Source: Bacteroidales bacterium (lineage in GTDB: Bacteria > Bacteroidota > Bacteroidia > Bacteroidales > Muribaculaceae). Taken from it: 64,000 nt of DNA. Position numbers and translations under genes: made by a program. Below are positions 43,602-53,310 of the stretch, in pieces. Position 1 is the first letter of the stretch; every line of letters begins with the position of its first letter. The stretch spans positions 32,639-96,638 of the forward strand of contig SUXJ01000010.1 of assembly GCA_015061005.1 (NCBI GenBank). Direction: 5' to 3'. The notes below the pieces were generated by a model that was given only the letters and a program-made list of their open reading frames with translations, was not told the DNA's origin and did not search any database.

Positions 43602-44446
43602 ACAACTATCGAGAATTAAGATTAAATTTCTCACCCTGCAGCGCAGACATCGCCGACGTGATGGCTGCGCTGTTGGCCGATGTGGGCTATGAAAGCTTTG
43701 TGCCCGACTCCGAAGGGCTTACCGCCTACATTCGTGCAGAGCAATTTGATATTGAGGCGGTTAAATCTGCGCTTGCTATCCTGCCGTTTGAAACTGAAGC
43801 CACCGTCTCGTCATCTCTAATAGAGGGACAAGATTGGAATAGCGAGTGGGAAAAACATTACTTCAAACCAATTATAGTTGGCAACCGGTGCGTAATCCAC
43901 TCATCGTTCCATAAAGACGTGCCTTCGGCTGAATATGACATTGTAATCGACCCCAAAATGGCATTTGGCACCGGTCATCATGCCACTACGTTTCAAGTTA
44001 TCGAAGCCCTTTTGCAACTGCCTTTGGAAAATAAATCCATTATTGACATGGGAACGGGTACCGGCATCTTAGCCATCCTATGCGCCATGCGCGGAGCAAA
44101 AGAAATTTCCGGCATTGAAATCGACACTCCGGCATGGGAAAACGCCATTGAAAACGCCCGACTTAATGGAGTTGCCGACAAACTGAACCTTCTAAACGGC
44201 GACGCAGCTTTATTACCAACCGTGAAAAAAGCTGACGTCTTCATTGCCAATATTAACCGAAATATCATCACGGCAGACCTACCGGCATACGTTGAAGCCA
44301 TGCAGCCGGATGCCACCATGATTTTAAGCGGCTTTTATGAGGAAGACATTCCGGTCATCATGAAAGTTGCAGCTTCGTTGGGTTTGCAAGAAATAAACCA
44401 CACTACCCACAACGATTGGTGCTGCCTGAAACTTATTAAATCATGA
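43598..44446 (+). CDS. prmA: Ribosomal protein L11 methyltransferase
   Basis: 282 residues. N-terminal substrate domain (about 1-95), then a Rossmann methyltransferase with the SAM motif IDMGTGTGILAI (about 149-160), IAFGTGHHATT-like metal/SAM-side loop (about 128-136) and VFIANINRNI with the family N-x-N motif (about 212-221). It trimethylates L11 in the cytoplasm. ATGA overlaps at both ends. Confidence 0.94.
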   Translation: MNNYRELRLNFSPCSADIADVMAALLADVGYESFVPDSEGLTAYIRAEQFDIEAVKSALAILPFETEATVSSSLIEGQDWNSEWEKHYFKPIIVGNRCVIHSSFHKDVPSAEYDIVIDPKMAFGTGHHATTFQVIEALLQLPLENKSIIDMGTGTGILAILCAMRGAKEISGIEIDTPAWENAIENARLNGVADKLNLLNGDAALLPTVKKADVFIANINRNIITADLPAYVEAMQPDATMILSGFYEEDIPVIMKVAASLGLQEINHTTHNDWCCLKLIKS

Positions 44447-45228
44447 CACATTCACGACAAGAAAAAATAGAAGCTCTCGGACGTGTTATTGACGTGCTTG
44501 AACGCCTCAGAGTTGAATGCCCTTGGGACAGAGTGCAAACAAACTTATCACTTCGCCCTAACACCATTGAAGAAGTCTACGAACTGGCCGACGCCTTGAT
44601 GGCCGATGATGACACAAATATCCGAAAAGAATTGGGCGACGTATTGCTCCACGTTCTGTTTTACTCCAAAATCGGAGAAGAAAAAGGGGCGTTCGACATC
44701 GTTGATGTTTGTGATGCATTAAACTCAAAACTCATATTCCGTCATCCCCATGTTTTCGGCCAAGTGCAAGCTGACGATGCCGAAACCGTTGTGAAAAATT
44801 GGGAGCAACTGAAACTCAAAGAAAAAGGCGGCAACAAAACCGTCCTCGCAGGAGTTCCGGCAACATTGCCGGCATTGGTAAAAGCATTTAGAATACAAGA
44901 AAAAGCCTCCCATGTTGGCTTTGATTGGGACAAACCGGAAGAAGTGTGGGATAAAGTAAAAGAGGAACTTAGCGAATTTGAATCGGAAGCTAAAAACATG
45001 AACGCCGACAAAATGGAAGAAGAAATGGGCGATGTGTTCTTTGCGCTGGTCAATGCTGCTCGTCTCTACGGAATAACTCCTGAGAATGCCCTCGAACGAA
45101 CAAATCGCAAGTTCACTCGCCGCTTCAACTACCTTGAACAAAAAGTAAACGAAAGCGGCCGAAATCTCAAAGACCTCACTTTGCGCGAAATGGATGCAAT
45201 CTGGGAGGAAGCAAAATTATCTGAATGA
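44443..45228 (+). CDS. mazG: Nucleoside triphosphate pyrophosphohydrolase
   Basis: 261 residues with two MazG domains. The first holds CPWDRVQTNLSLRPNTIEEVYEL (about 25-47) and KELGDVLLHVLF, the EExxE and ExxD metal sites. The second repeats EELSEFESEAKN and EEEMGDVFFALVNAAR (about 170-205). It removes aberrant or signalling NTPs. Tightly coupled to prmA and topB by ATGA overlaps. Confidence 0.95.
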   Translation: MTHSRQEKIEALGRVIDVLERLRVECPWDRVQTNLSLRPNTIEEVYELADALMADDDTNIRKELGDVLLHVLFYSKIGEEKGAFDIVDVCDALNSKLIFRHPHVFGQVQADDAETVVKNWEQLKLKEKGGNKTVLAGVPATLPALVKAFRIQEKASHVGFDWDKPEEVWDKVKEELSEFESEAKNMNADKMEEEMGDVFFALVNAARLYGITPENALERTNRKFTRRFNYLEQKVNESGRNLKDLTLREMDAIWEEAKLSE

Positions 45229-47234
45229 TTCTTTGCATCACAGAGAAACCATCCGTTGCCGCCGATATTGCCAAAATACTCGGAGCAACAACTCGGCGTG
45301 ACGGCTACTATGAAGGTAGCGGCTACAAAATTTCGTGGACATTCGGACATCTGTGCGAACTCAAAGAACCGCATGATTACACTGAACGTTGGAAACGTTG
45401 GAGTCTCGGATCTTTGCCGATGATTCCCGACCGCTTCTCCATCAAACTAAAAAATGACGCAGGCATTCGCAAGCAATTTGCCGTTATCAAAGAACTAATC
45501 GCCGAAGCATCTGAAGTTATCAACTGTGGTGACGCAGGTCAAGAGGGTGAACTCATTCAGCGCTGGGTTCTTCAACTCGCTGAATGCAAAGTCCCGGTCA
45601 AACGCCTTTGGATTTCATCGCTCACCGACGAGGCCATTCGCCAAGGCTTCCAAGACCTGAAACCTGCCGCTGAGTTTGGTAACCTTTATCTCGCCGGACT
45701 GAGCCGCGCCGCCGGCGACTGGCTTCTCGGCATGAACGCAACTCGCCTCTATTCACTTAAATATTCCGAGCCGGGCAAAGTACTCTCTATAGGCAGAGTT
45801 CAAACCCCCACCCTCGCACTGATTGTAAAGCGCCATCTCGAAATTCAAAACTTCAAACCCGAAGACTATTGGGAACTCAAAACCCTTTATCGCGGAGCCA
45901 CTTTCAACGCAACAAAAGGACGATTTGCCACTGAAGCAGAAGCAGTCCCCCTATTAGAACGAATCAAAAACGCCCCACTGACAATCACATCCGTATCTCG
46001 CAAAGACGGTCGTGAAGCTCCTCCAAGACTATTCGACCTCACATCGCTTCAAGTGGAATGTAATAAGCGTTTCGGTTGGACCGCCGACCAAACTCTCGCA
46101 CTGATTCAATCCCTCTACGAGAAGAAAGTAACGACCTACCCTCGCGTAGACACAACCTATCTGCCCGGCGACATATATCCGAAAGTACCCGAGATTTTGC
46201 GGCGCATGACTCCTTACGCACCCCAAACAGCGCCCATACTGGCATCAAAACTACCCAAGAGTAAAAAAGTTTTCGACAACTCCAAAGTTACCGACCATCA
46301 TGCCATCATACCTACCGGTGAAGCCCCCAACATGCTATTACGAGATGAAAAGTTGATGTATCACCTCATTGCATTGCGATTTATTAGTGCATTCTACCCC
46401 GACTGCGAATTTTCCACCACCACCGTGATGGCTCAAGCTGACAATGTAGAGTTCAAAACGACCGGTAAGGTCATAACAAAGCCCGGTTGGCGCGACCTAT
46501 TCAAAAACGATAAATCTAACGATGAAGGCGATGAAAAACTCTTACCCGCATTCATTGAAGGCGAAAGCGGTCCCCACGAACCCTCACTACTGAAAAAACA
46601 AACCCAACCGCCCAAACCTTACACCGAAGGCACACTGCTCCGCGCTATGGAAAGCGCCGGAAAAACCGTCGACGACGAAGAACTGCGCGAAGCAATGAAA
46701 GAAAACGGAATCGGACGCCCCTCAACCCGCGCAGCCATTATAGAAACCCTTTTCAAGCGACACTACATTGCTCGCGAGCGCAAAAACATAGTAGCAACCC
46801 AAGCCGGAATAGACCTCATCGGACTCATTAAAGAAGAGCTCCTCAAAAGCGCAAAACTTACCGGACTTTGGGAAAACAAACTGCGCAGAATTGAGCGCGG
46901 CGAGTACTCTCCCATCGAATTCATGAACGAGCTGAAAGCCATGATGAACGAAATTGTAATCGCCGTACTTTCCGACAATTCCAATCGCCGCATCATCATC
47001 GAAGAAGAAAAAAAGGCCGCAAAGAAAAAAGAAAGCAAACCTCGCCAACCGCGAATCAAATCCATCGAAGAGATCCAATGCCCAAAATGCGGCCAAGGCC
47101 ATCTGCTCAAAGGGCGCACGGCCTATGGCTGTTCGCGTTTTCGCGAAGGCTGCGACTTACGCTTGCCATTTGAAGATTATGCCGAAACTCTTACCCCGGC
47201 AAAGTTGCGCACTCTCATTCAAAAGAAGCAATGA
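45225..47234 (+). CDS. topB: Type IA DNA topoisomerase (topoisomerase III)
   Basis: 669 residues. TOPRIM domain: CITEKPSVAADIAKIL (about 3-18) with the catalytic Glu, and INCGDAGQEGELIQRW (about 100-115). Active-site Tyr in VTTYPRVDT (about 305-313). The C terminus has a zinc-ribbon-like CPKCGQG...GCSRFREGC. Decatenates single-stranded-linked DNA. Size and single finger fit TopB rather than TopA. Overlaps mazG and the following small membrane protein gene as ATGA. Confidence 0.94.
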   Translation: MILCITEKPSVAADIAKILGATTRRDGYYEGSGYKISWTFGHLCELKEPHDYTERWKRWSLGSLPMIPDRFSIKLKNDAGIRKQFAVIKELIAEASEVINCGDAGQEGELIQRWVLQLAECKVPVKRLWISSLTDEAIRQGFQDLKPAAEFGNLYLAGLSRAAGDWLLGMNATRLYSLKYSEPGKVLSIGRVQTPTLALIVKRHLEIQNFKPEDYWELKTLYRGATFNATKGRFATEAEAVPLLERIKNAPLTITSVSRKDGREAPPRLFDLTSLQVECNKRFGWTADQTLALIQSLYEKKVTTYPRVDTTYLPGDIYPKVPEILRRMTPYAPQTAPILASKLPKSKKVFDNSKVTDHHAIIPTGEAPNMLLRDEKLMYHLIALRFISAFYPDCEFSTTTVMAQADNVEFKTTGKVITKPGWRDLFKNDKSNDEGDEKLLPAFIEGESGPHEPSLLKKQTQPPKPYTEGTLLRAMESAGKTVDDEELREAMKENGIGRPSTRAAIIETLFKRHYIARERKNIVATQAGIDLIGLIKEELLKSAKLTGLWENKLRRIERGEYSPIEFMNELKAMMNEIVIAVLSDNSNRRIIIEEEKKAAKKKESKPRQPRIKSIEEIQCPKCGQGHLLKGRTAYGCSRFREGCDLRLPFEDYAETLTPAKLRTLIQKKQ

Positions 47235-47371
47235 TTCAGTGGATTATAGTCGGTCTTATCCTCGCCCTTTGCGTCCTCTACATTGTTAGAGCACTCATTC
47301 GGCGTTGTCAGAACCGAAACGGCAACGCATGCAATAGCTGCACATCTGCCTGCCCCCTCCGACGCAAATAA
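47231..47371 (+). CDS. Small Cys-rich membrane protein, FeoB-associated type
   Basis: 46 residues: MIQWIIVGLILALCVLYIVR forms one membrane span, followed by a basic tail with CNSCTSACPLRRK. The single span plus a C-terminal CxxCxxxC motif match the short FeoB-associated Cys-rich membrane proteins. Its start overlaps the topB stop as ATGA, so it is co-translated. No feoB is present in this window. A role in iron uptake is therefore only by family. Confidence 0.75.
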   Translation: MIQWIIVGLILALCVLYIVRALIRRCQNRNGNACNSCTSACPLRRK

Positions 47372-47445
47372 ATCCAAACGCGGCGAACCAACATCTCACT
47401 TAGATTGTTGAGAATACGAAAAACTATATTTTCTATTCTCATACA

Positions 47446-47739
47446 ATGACCTACAACGAAGCAAAATCTCGCCCCGGAGTCAACCTCATTGAGTTTTATG
47501 CCTCTTGGTGCCCCCACTGTCAACTTATGGCTCCCATTCTCCGCGAAGTAAAAAATCAGATAGGAGAAGATGCATCTATTTTTCAATTCGACATTGATCG
47601 CTTTCCCAATGAAGCAGAAAACGCCGGAGCATACACCGTACCAACCTACATCATTTACCGCGACGGCAAAGAAGTCTGGCGAAAAATCGGCGAACTCTCC
47701 GCCAACAACCTCCTCTCTGCGCTCCACCTCGCCCAATAA
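47446..47739 (+). CDS. Thioredoxin-family protein
   Basis: 97 residues, no signal peptide. FYASWCPHCQLMAPIL (about 23-38) has the redox pair Cys-Pro-His-Cys, a DsbA-like dipeptide in a thioredoxin scaffold. The cis-proline segment YTVPTYIIY (about 64-72) is present. A cytoplasmic thiol-disulfide exchange protein. It follows the small Cys-rich gene after 74 bases; a hairpin terminator is directly downstream. Confidence 0.92.
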   Translation: MTYNEAKSRPGVNLIEFYASWCPHCQLMAPILREVKNQIGEDASIFQFDIDRFPNEAENAGAYTVPTYIIYRDGKEVWRKIGELSANNLLSALHLAQ

Positions 47740-47775
47740 AAAAAGCTGCGCCACCGACATCCCGGCAGCGCAGCT
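47738..47775. terminator. Bidirectional terminator
   Basis: AGCTGCGC (47744-47751) pairs perfectly with GCGCAGCT (47768-47775). Seven A on the left give a T run for minus-strand transcripts from the LRR lipoprotein gene. ACTTTAT on the right gives a weaker one for the thioredoxin gene. Confidence 0.8.
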
Positions 47776-47840
47776 ACTTTATAGATATCGGAACTAAGCC
47801 TATCTATGCAATTTATTTCCTAATTAAACAACAAACCCTG

Positions 47841-48752
47841 CTACTCTTTCGCACTAAAATCATATCCCTTAATTCGTGATTCATAGCTACTCCATCCTTC
47901 TGCATTCTTATACGCTTGAACAGATTCAGTTGGCACATAAATCACCATGCTTTCATGTGCATAATCAAAAACTCCGCAATCATAGTAATCAGCAAAATCT
48001 AATACCGGCGGTGTTTTTGATTTGCAATAGACGCTTCTGAGATTGCTGTTCCCACGAAATGCCTCAACGCCAATCATTTTTACTGATTCCGGGACAGCTA
48101 TGCTTTGTAGATCACAATCACTAAATGCACGTTCTCCTATCTCTGTCACCGAATTTGGAATGCTTACACTTTGGAGACTCTCGCAGCCATCGAATACTTG
48201 TTCTTCAATCTTTGTCACCAAATTTGGAATGCTTACGCTATGGAGTTGGTAGCAGTCTCTAAATGCGGCCCTTCCAATCTTGGTTACAGAGTTCGGAATA
48301 CTTATGCTCCGAAGATTATGACAACAAAAAAATGCACCTTCTCCAATCTCTGTCACTGAGTTCGGAATGCTTACGCTCTGGAGATCATAACATTCGTCAA
48401 AAGCCCAATCTCCGATTGATTGAACGCCATAAGGGAGCCTAACTGATAGCAAATCCTCTTCCGCGGTAAACTGATAGATTTCTCTAACACTGGCAGGAAA
48501 AGTCACTACACAATAAGATTTATCTTTCACATAGTGGCTAATTACCGAGCTATACCAATCCGCCCACGAAAAATCCAATAGTTGGCCCAATGGCGTTGTA
48601 TAATAAATTTCGTTTGCTGCGGGCTCCGGTAGCCCGGTTGGGTCTTGTTGTCCTGTCGGATCATTAGGGTCACCCGGTTCATCAAAATTGCCGTTGTTGC
48701 ATCCAACGAGCACGATGCCAAGTAAAGACATCATAAAAGTAATTTTTTTCAT
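47841..48752 (-). CDS. BspA-type leucine-rich-repeat surface lipoprotein
   Basis: 303 residues from ATG 48752 (MKKITFMMSLLGIVLVGC); lipobox Cys 18. A short Pro/Asp/Gly linker is followed by about six repeats of roughly 23 residues with the pattern LxSVSIPNSVTEIGExAFxxC (about 100-235), the LRR_5/BspA type. The C-terminal cap contains IYVPTESVQAYKNAEGWS. The protein is presumably exposed on the cell surface; BspA-like proteins bind host or other ligands. A 70-codon frame upstream ends at its start codon as ATGA. Confidence 0.88.
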   Translation of the reverse strand: MKKITFMMSLLGIVLVGCNNGNFDEPGDPNDPTGQQDPTGLPEPAANEIYYTTPLGQLLDFSWADWYSSVISHYVKDKSYCVVTFPASVREIYQFTAEEDLLSVRLPYGVQSIGDWAFDECYDLQSVSIPNSVTEIGEGAFFCCHNLRSISIPNSVTKIGRAAFRDCYQLHSVSIPNLVTKIEEQVFDGCESLQSVSIPNSVTEIGERAFSDCDLQSIAVPESVKMIGVEAFRGNSNLRSVYCKSKTPPVLDFADYYDCGVFDYAHESMVIYVPTESVQAYKNAEGWSSYESRIKGYDFSAKE

Positions 48753-48961
48753 TGCATTAATTTGTGCCGCCGGGTCCACTCGTTGGCATTAAAGTGATGA
48801 TACAAAAAAGCATGAGGACCGTACTTTTGCTCGTTCGCTATCTGAGGCCCTGGAATTGCCCACCTAAGTTGAACAAGCAAATATGCAGAGACCTCACGCA
48901 AATATGCAAGTACTCCCCAGCCGAGCACTTGGGCATAGGCTGGCGGAATATACATATCCAC
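48749..48961 (-). CDS. Possible small upstream ORF of the LRR lipoprotein gene
   Basis: 70 codons ending LMQ, with a stop that overlaps the lipoprotein start as ATGA. No signal peptide, span or domain is recognised. The DNA holds an 11-base direct repeat (GCAAATATGCA, about 48882 and 48902 on the plus strand). The overlap is what a coupled gene would show, but it can also arise by chance. Low confidence that it is translated. Confidence 0.25.
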   Translation of the reverse strand: MDMYIPPAYAQVLGWGVLAYLREVSAYLLVQLRWAIPGPQIANEQKYGPHAFLYHHFNANEWTRRHKLMQ

Positions 48962-49258
48962 AAAGGCATCTACTCTATTTGTCTCATTCTTGACTTAGGT
49001 TGAAATTTTCCAGGTTTCAGATAGCCAAGAAAGAGCGTCAAGTAAACGCTTTTCAATTATGTCTGCCAACCGCATTAGCGTTGCGATCTGCACTGCAAAT
49101 TTAACCTATTTTTTCAACACTGCCAAATCAAAATCGATTCCCCCATCGCATTTGCCAAACTATTCCTTAATTTCTGCATTTTGCAGTACTCTGACTTTTT
49201 CGTAATTTTGCAGTGAACGGAACCCGATGTTTGATTACCGAAATTAAAGTATAGGATT
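48962..49258. other. Intergenic stretch between the two surface-lipoprotein genes
   Basis: Roughly 300 bases without a supported gene. Only the promoter at 49180-49210 was recognised. I find no clear promoter for the minus-strand LRR gene. Confidence 0.5.
49180..49210 (+). promoter_or_regulatory. Promoter of the SusD-fusion gene
   Basis: TTTG (49180-49183), 19-bp spacer, TAATTTTG (49203-49210), a full consensus match 48 bases before the start codon. Confidence 0.7.
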
Positions 49259-51526
49259 ATGAAAAAGATATGTCATTTTTTAATATGTGCGGTGCTCGGC
49301 TGCATGATGTCCTCTTGCACCGAAAAAGATGAGCCTTTTGAACCACAAACGTATGATATTCAGGGTAAAGTAGAAAAAGGACCCTTCATCAGCGGTTCCG
49401 AAATCTCAATCCAACCAATGAACTCCGAACTTCAAGTCTCCGGAAGTATATTTAACACGTACATCACTGATGATTTGGGCAATTTTGCTTTAGGCAGTAA
49501 AGAATTTTCTTCTCCTTATGCAGAATTTATAGCTAATGGCTATTTCTTCAACGAAGTCAAAGGCGAACTTTCTAATGGGACATTGACTCTTAGGGCATTA
49601 GTTGATTTGCAAGACAACTCGACTGTTAACGTCAACATTCTGACTCACTTAAAATATGCACGAATCAAGAATCTTGTCGCGTCTGGGAAAAACTTTGATG
49701 AAGCGAATGCTCAGGCTCAAAAAGAATTATTAAATGCATTTGGTTTAGAGGCATATAGCAACAACGACGTTTCTTCATATTCTATTATTTCCGGCACGAA
49801 TGAATCTGCGGCTTTGATTGCAATTTCATCACTTTTGCTAATGGAACGTACTGAAGCCGCTTTTACTGAATACATTTCTAAATTAAGTGCTGATTTCGGG
49901 AAAAACGGTCACTTCTCAAATGAGATTCAACTCCAATTATCAGAAGATAAAAAGAAATTGGCAAAATCTCTGGGCGACATACGAGAAAACATTATTCGAA
50001 GATATGATGCTCTTGGAATCGAAGTCAATGTGAAAGAACTTTCGCACTTCATAGATTGGAACAATGACGGAACTGCCGGCAATGAAATCTTGCAAGACAA
50101 TCAGTCCGTTTCCTTAGACAAGACATCTATCTCCATCCCGAATGAAGGCGGAAAATTTACGATTACTCTTGTTTCTCCAATTTCGGTATTTTTAGAGTCG
50201 CAAGTTGAATCAGAGCCCGAAATTGATATTTTTCCGGGAAATCAAACTCTATCCGTATCATTATACGATGGCTACGATGAATCCTATTTCGATGAGAAAG
50301 AAATTACTGCAGATTGCTTCTTAAACAACAACACTCTGGAAATTTCCGTTTCTAAATTAGACGCGAAAACAGAAATGACCAAAATCATCTCTCTTTACGA
50401 CTATATTGGCAATGTCGTTGCATCAATTGAACTTATTCAAAAGGGAGAAGCCGCAAATATTCCGGCATCGGAAGTGCCGCTGCTGGGCAAAGACGGCGAA
50501 GCGATTGTGAATCATATAGCCTCAGATTTAATCTTAGGTCTCAGACAATACAATGTGATCGAACAATATTACGCTTACAACAAGCAAACCAAATATGTCA
50601 ACGACTATGTCTATCCCGGTTCAAGCCAAATCAGAAACGCATGGAAACATCTTTACTTCGCTAACTCAACATTGCTTCAATTCAAAAAATACGATGAATC
50701 AATGCTCAATGTTTATGGTGACTACTGCAATGTGATTAGTGCTCTTTATTACTCAAACCTCATTTATGGTTGGGGTAACGTACCTTACATCACCGCCTTC
50801 TCCATGCTGGAAGAAATCATCTATAACGGAATTTGCCGCGAATCCGCGAACCTCATATTTAACGACCTGACAGCCAAACTCACGAAAGCTATTGATAATT
50901 TGCCGGAAAAGAAAAATGAGTCTTTGAAAGACACCAATGGATTCTTCTTTGCTTCAAAAGACGTTGCTCGCGTTCTTTTGGCAAATATCCTCATGTATCA
51001 AGGCAACTATAATGCCGCTAAAGATTTATTGCAAGCGGTAGTAAATAACGGATTCTATCAATTGGACGCATCAAAAGACTTTAAGCCGACAACCTCATCT
51101 ACCGAAGACATTGACGTCACTCAAAGCTCGGAAGTCATATTAGCGTTTCAATATAATCATGAATCAGCCACACGCTCATCTATTAATATCACGTACCCGG
51201 GAGTAATCCCGTATATCACACTGAGCGAAGTCTTCCTGTCACTATCCGAATGCCTCTGCAAATTGGGAGACTCTATAACCGCCGAACAATATATCTCAAA
51301 GATTCTTGCCGCCAAAAATCTGTCATCTGCGGAAACCGACGTGATTATGAGAATCAAAGACGTCAGAGAGCAAATATTACTTCACAATGGCACTTATTTT
51401 GCATTCTTGAAACGTACCGGCTTAGCTAAAGACATCTGTGGAATAGAAGATTACCGGCTATTATTCCCCATACCCGACCAAGAGATGTTCTCCAACAACA
51501 AGATGACCCAAAACCCCGGCTACTGA
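49259..51526 (+). CDS. Lipoprotein with BACON-like region fused to a SusD-like domain
   Basis: 755 residues. Lipobox MSSC (Cys 20). The N-terminal region (about 30-290) starts GKVEKGPFISGSEIS, a lipoprotein domain I have seen in Bacteroides surface proteins. A BACON-like beta domain spans about 290-405 (SIPNEGGKFTITL to SIELIQKG). The rest (about 415-755) is SusD/RagB-like, with TPR-type helices and the typical end LLFPIPDQEMFSNNKMTQNPGY. SusD proteins normally start at their own lipid anchor and pair with a SusC transporter. Here the domain is C-terminal and no susC is nearby. Likely surface glycan or peptide binding; the fusion is unusual. Confidence 0.78.
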   Translation: MKKICHFLICAVLGCMMSSCTEKDEPFEPQTYDIQGKVEKGPFISGSEISIQPMNSELQVSGSIFNTYITDDLGNFALGSKEFSSPYAEFIANGYFFNEVKGELSNGTLTLRALVDLQDNSTVNVNILTHLKYARIKNLVASGKNFDEANAQAQKELLNAFGLEAYSNNDVSSYSIISGTNESAALIAISSLLLMERTEAAFTEYISKLSADFGKNGHFSNEIQLQLSEDKKKLAKSLGDIRENIIRRYDALGIEVNVKELSHFIDWNNDGTAGNEILQDNQSVSLDKTSISIPNEGGKFTITLVSPISVFLESQVESEPEIDIFPGNQTLSVSLYDGYDESYFDEKEITADCFLNNNTLEISVSKLDAKTEMTKIISLYDYIGNVVASIELIQKGEAANIPASEVPLLGKDGEAIVNHIASDLILGLRQYNVIEQYYAYNKQTKYVNDYVYPGSSQIRNAWKHLYFANSTLLQFKKYDESMLNVYGDYCNVISALYYSNLIYGWGNVPYITAFSMLEEIIYNGICRESANLIFNDLTAKLTKAIDNLPEKKNESLKDTNGFFFASKDVARVLLANILMYQGNYNAAKDLLQAVVNNGFYQLDASKDFKPTTSSTEDIDVTQSSEVILAFQYNHESATRSSINITYPGVIPYITLSEVFLSLSECLCKLGDSITAEQYISKILAAKNLSSAETDVIMRIKDVREQILLHNGTYFAFLKRTGLAKDICGIEDYRLLFPIPDQEMFSNNKMTQNPGY

Positions 51527-51681
51527 CAAACAGAACCAATCAACGCATATTCCAATTAACATCAACTATTGCTGTATGCCAACGATTTTCCGGACAGCAA
51601 TATTTTTCTCATTCAGAGAGCGCATTTTTCTCCGGCATCGCAACGAGCCGATTCCGAAAAAATCCGTAACTTTGCGCTACT

Positions 51682-52377
51682 ATGGACTTAGAAGTAATCT
51701 ATGAGGATAATCACATGATTGTGGTTAATAAACGCGCCGGAGAGATCGTGCAAGGCGACAAAACCGGCGATGAACCCCTGTTGGAGCGCGTGCGCCAATA
51801 CCTGAAGGAGAAATATGCCAAGCCCGGAAACGTGTTTTGCGGTCTCGTACATCGTTTGGACCGCCCCGTAGCCGGTTTGGTCATATTTGCCAAGACATCC
51901 AAAGCGCTATCGCGTATGAACGAACTGTTTCGTAACGGCAGCGTCAAAAAAACGTATTGGGCAATTACGCGTAATGCCCCCGCAGAAACTGAAGCACACC
52001 TCACCCACTGGATTACTACAGTAGAAAAGACCAATAAATCAACCGCCCATAACTCTCCTAAAGTAAACGCCAAAGAAGCGCGTCTGAGTTATCGACTTAT
52101 TGCTCAAAGCGACAGATACCACCTTCTTGAAGTACAACTCGAAACCGGACGCAAACATCAAATTCGAGTGCAGCTCTCGGCCATCGGCTGTCCGGTCAAA
52201 GGCGATTTAAAATATGGCGACAAACGCTCAAATCCGGACGGAAGCATCTCGCTGATGGCTCGAAAAGTAGAGTTCATTCACCCCGTAAGCGGCAAAGAAA
52301 TCTGCCTCTATGCTCCTGTGCCGAAAAATGACACTCTGTGGGCAGCATTTAACAACTTAACAAACAAACCGGAATGA
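51682..52377 (+). CDS. RluA-family pseudouridine synthase
   Basis: 231 residues. The catalytic signature GLVHRLDRPVAGLVIFAKT (about 54-72) holds the active Asp of HRLDR, and KTYWAIT and GRKHQIRVQLSAIGCPVKGDLKYG (about 158-181) are typical of RluA/RluD. There is no N-terminal S4 domain, so it is the short RluA/TruC-like form. It modifies rRNA or tRNA uridines. A TAACTTTG box ends 8 bases before the start, suggesting a leaderless message. Coupled to fmt by ATGA. Confidence 0.92.
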   Translation: MDLEVIYEDNHMIVVNKRAGEIVQGDKTGDEPLLERVRQYLKEKYAKPGNVFCGLVHRLDRPVAGLVIFAKTSKALSRMNELFRNGSVKKTYWAITRNAPAETEAHLTHWITTVEKTNKSTAHNSPKVNAKEARLSYRLIAQSDRYHLLEVQLETGRKHQIRVQLSAIGCPVKGDLKYGDKRSNPDGSISLMARKVEFIHPVSGKEICLYAPVPKNDTLWAAFNNLTNKPE

Positions 52378-53246
52378 AAATAGTATTTCTCGGCACTCCC
52401 GAATTTGCGGTCGAAAGTCTCGACGCTATCATCAAAGCAGGCCACGAAGTGGCTGCCGTAGTGACAGCGACCGATAAACCCGCGGGTCGCGGTCATAAAC
52501 TCCTACCGTCAGCCGTAAAACAATATGCAATAGCAAACGGTATCGAAGTCCTGCAACCCGAAAAATTGCGTGACCCGCAATTCTTAAATCGCCTGCGCGA
52601 AATTGGAGCTGACATCTTCGTAGTCATTGCATTCAGAATGTTGCCGGAAGAAGTTTGGGCAATGCCCCCTATGGGCACATTTAACCTCCATGCGTCATTG
52701 TTGCCGCGCTATCGTGGCGCAGCTCCCATCAACCGTGCTGTAATGAACGGCGAAAGCCAAACCGGTGTAACAACATTTCTGCTTAAACATGAAATAGATA
52801 CCGGCGACATCCTTCGACAAGAGGCAATCGACATTGCTCCCGACGAAAACGTCGGTTCCGTCCACGACAGGCTCATGCATTTAGGCGCAAGACTCACGGT
52901 GGAAACCTTGGCAGAACTCGAAGCTGGAACTGCTACCCCACGGCCGCAAGACGATTGTGAAGCCACTGCGGCTCCTAAAATATTCAAAGAAGATTGCCGA
53001 CTTGACCCCTCTATGACAGCCGAACAAGCTCGAAATCACATTCGAGGACTATCACCCTACCCCGGCGCATGGACCGACACTCTTTACGGATTGACCATGA
53101 AAGTCTTTGAGGCAAAACTCGCAGCCACCAAATCTGCCGGAAAACTCTACATGGAATTTGCCGACGGTGCGTTGGAACTCACTCAAGTACAGCCTGCCGG
53201 TAAAAAGCGAATGAGTGGCGAAGACTTCCTCCGAGGAATAAAATAA
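52374..53246 (+). CDS. fmt: Methionyl-tRNA formyltransferase
   Basis: 290 residues. IVFLGTPEFAVESL start, NLHASLLPRYRGAAPINRA (about 102-120) with the catalytic Asn/His, and MNGESQTGVTTFLLKHEIDTGDIL (about 123-146). The C-terminal OB-like domain is shorter than in E. coli (about 315 total). Formylates initiator Met-tRNA with 10-formyl-THF; deformylase (def) is in the same window. Overlaps the pseudouridine synthase gene. Confidence 0.96.
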   Translation: MKIVFLGTPEFAVESLDAIIKAGHEVAAVVTATDKPAGRGHKLLPSAVKQYAIANGIEVLQPEKLRDPQFLNRLREIGADIFVVIAFRMLPEEVWAMPPMGTFNLHASLLPRYRGAAPINRAVMNGESQTGVTTFLLKHEIDTGDILRQEAIDIAPDENVGSVHDRLMHLGARLTVETLAELEAGTATPRPQDDCEATAAPKIFKEDCRLDPSMTAEQARNHIRGLSPYPGAWTDTLYGLTMKVFEAKLAATKSAGKLYMEFADGALELTQVQPAGKKRMSGEDFLRGIK

Positions 53247-53310
53247 TCTCCGTTGGCACGAACTTTGCTATTCTTTGAGAGTTATTTGTATGTACTTAGA
53301 CCCGATTAGA

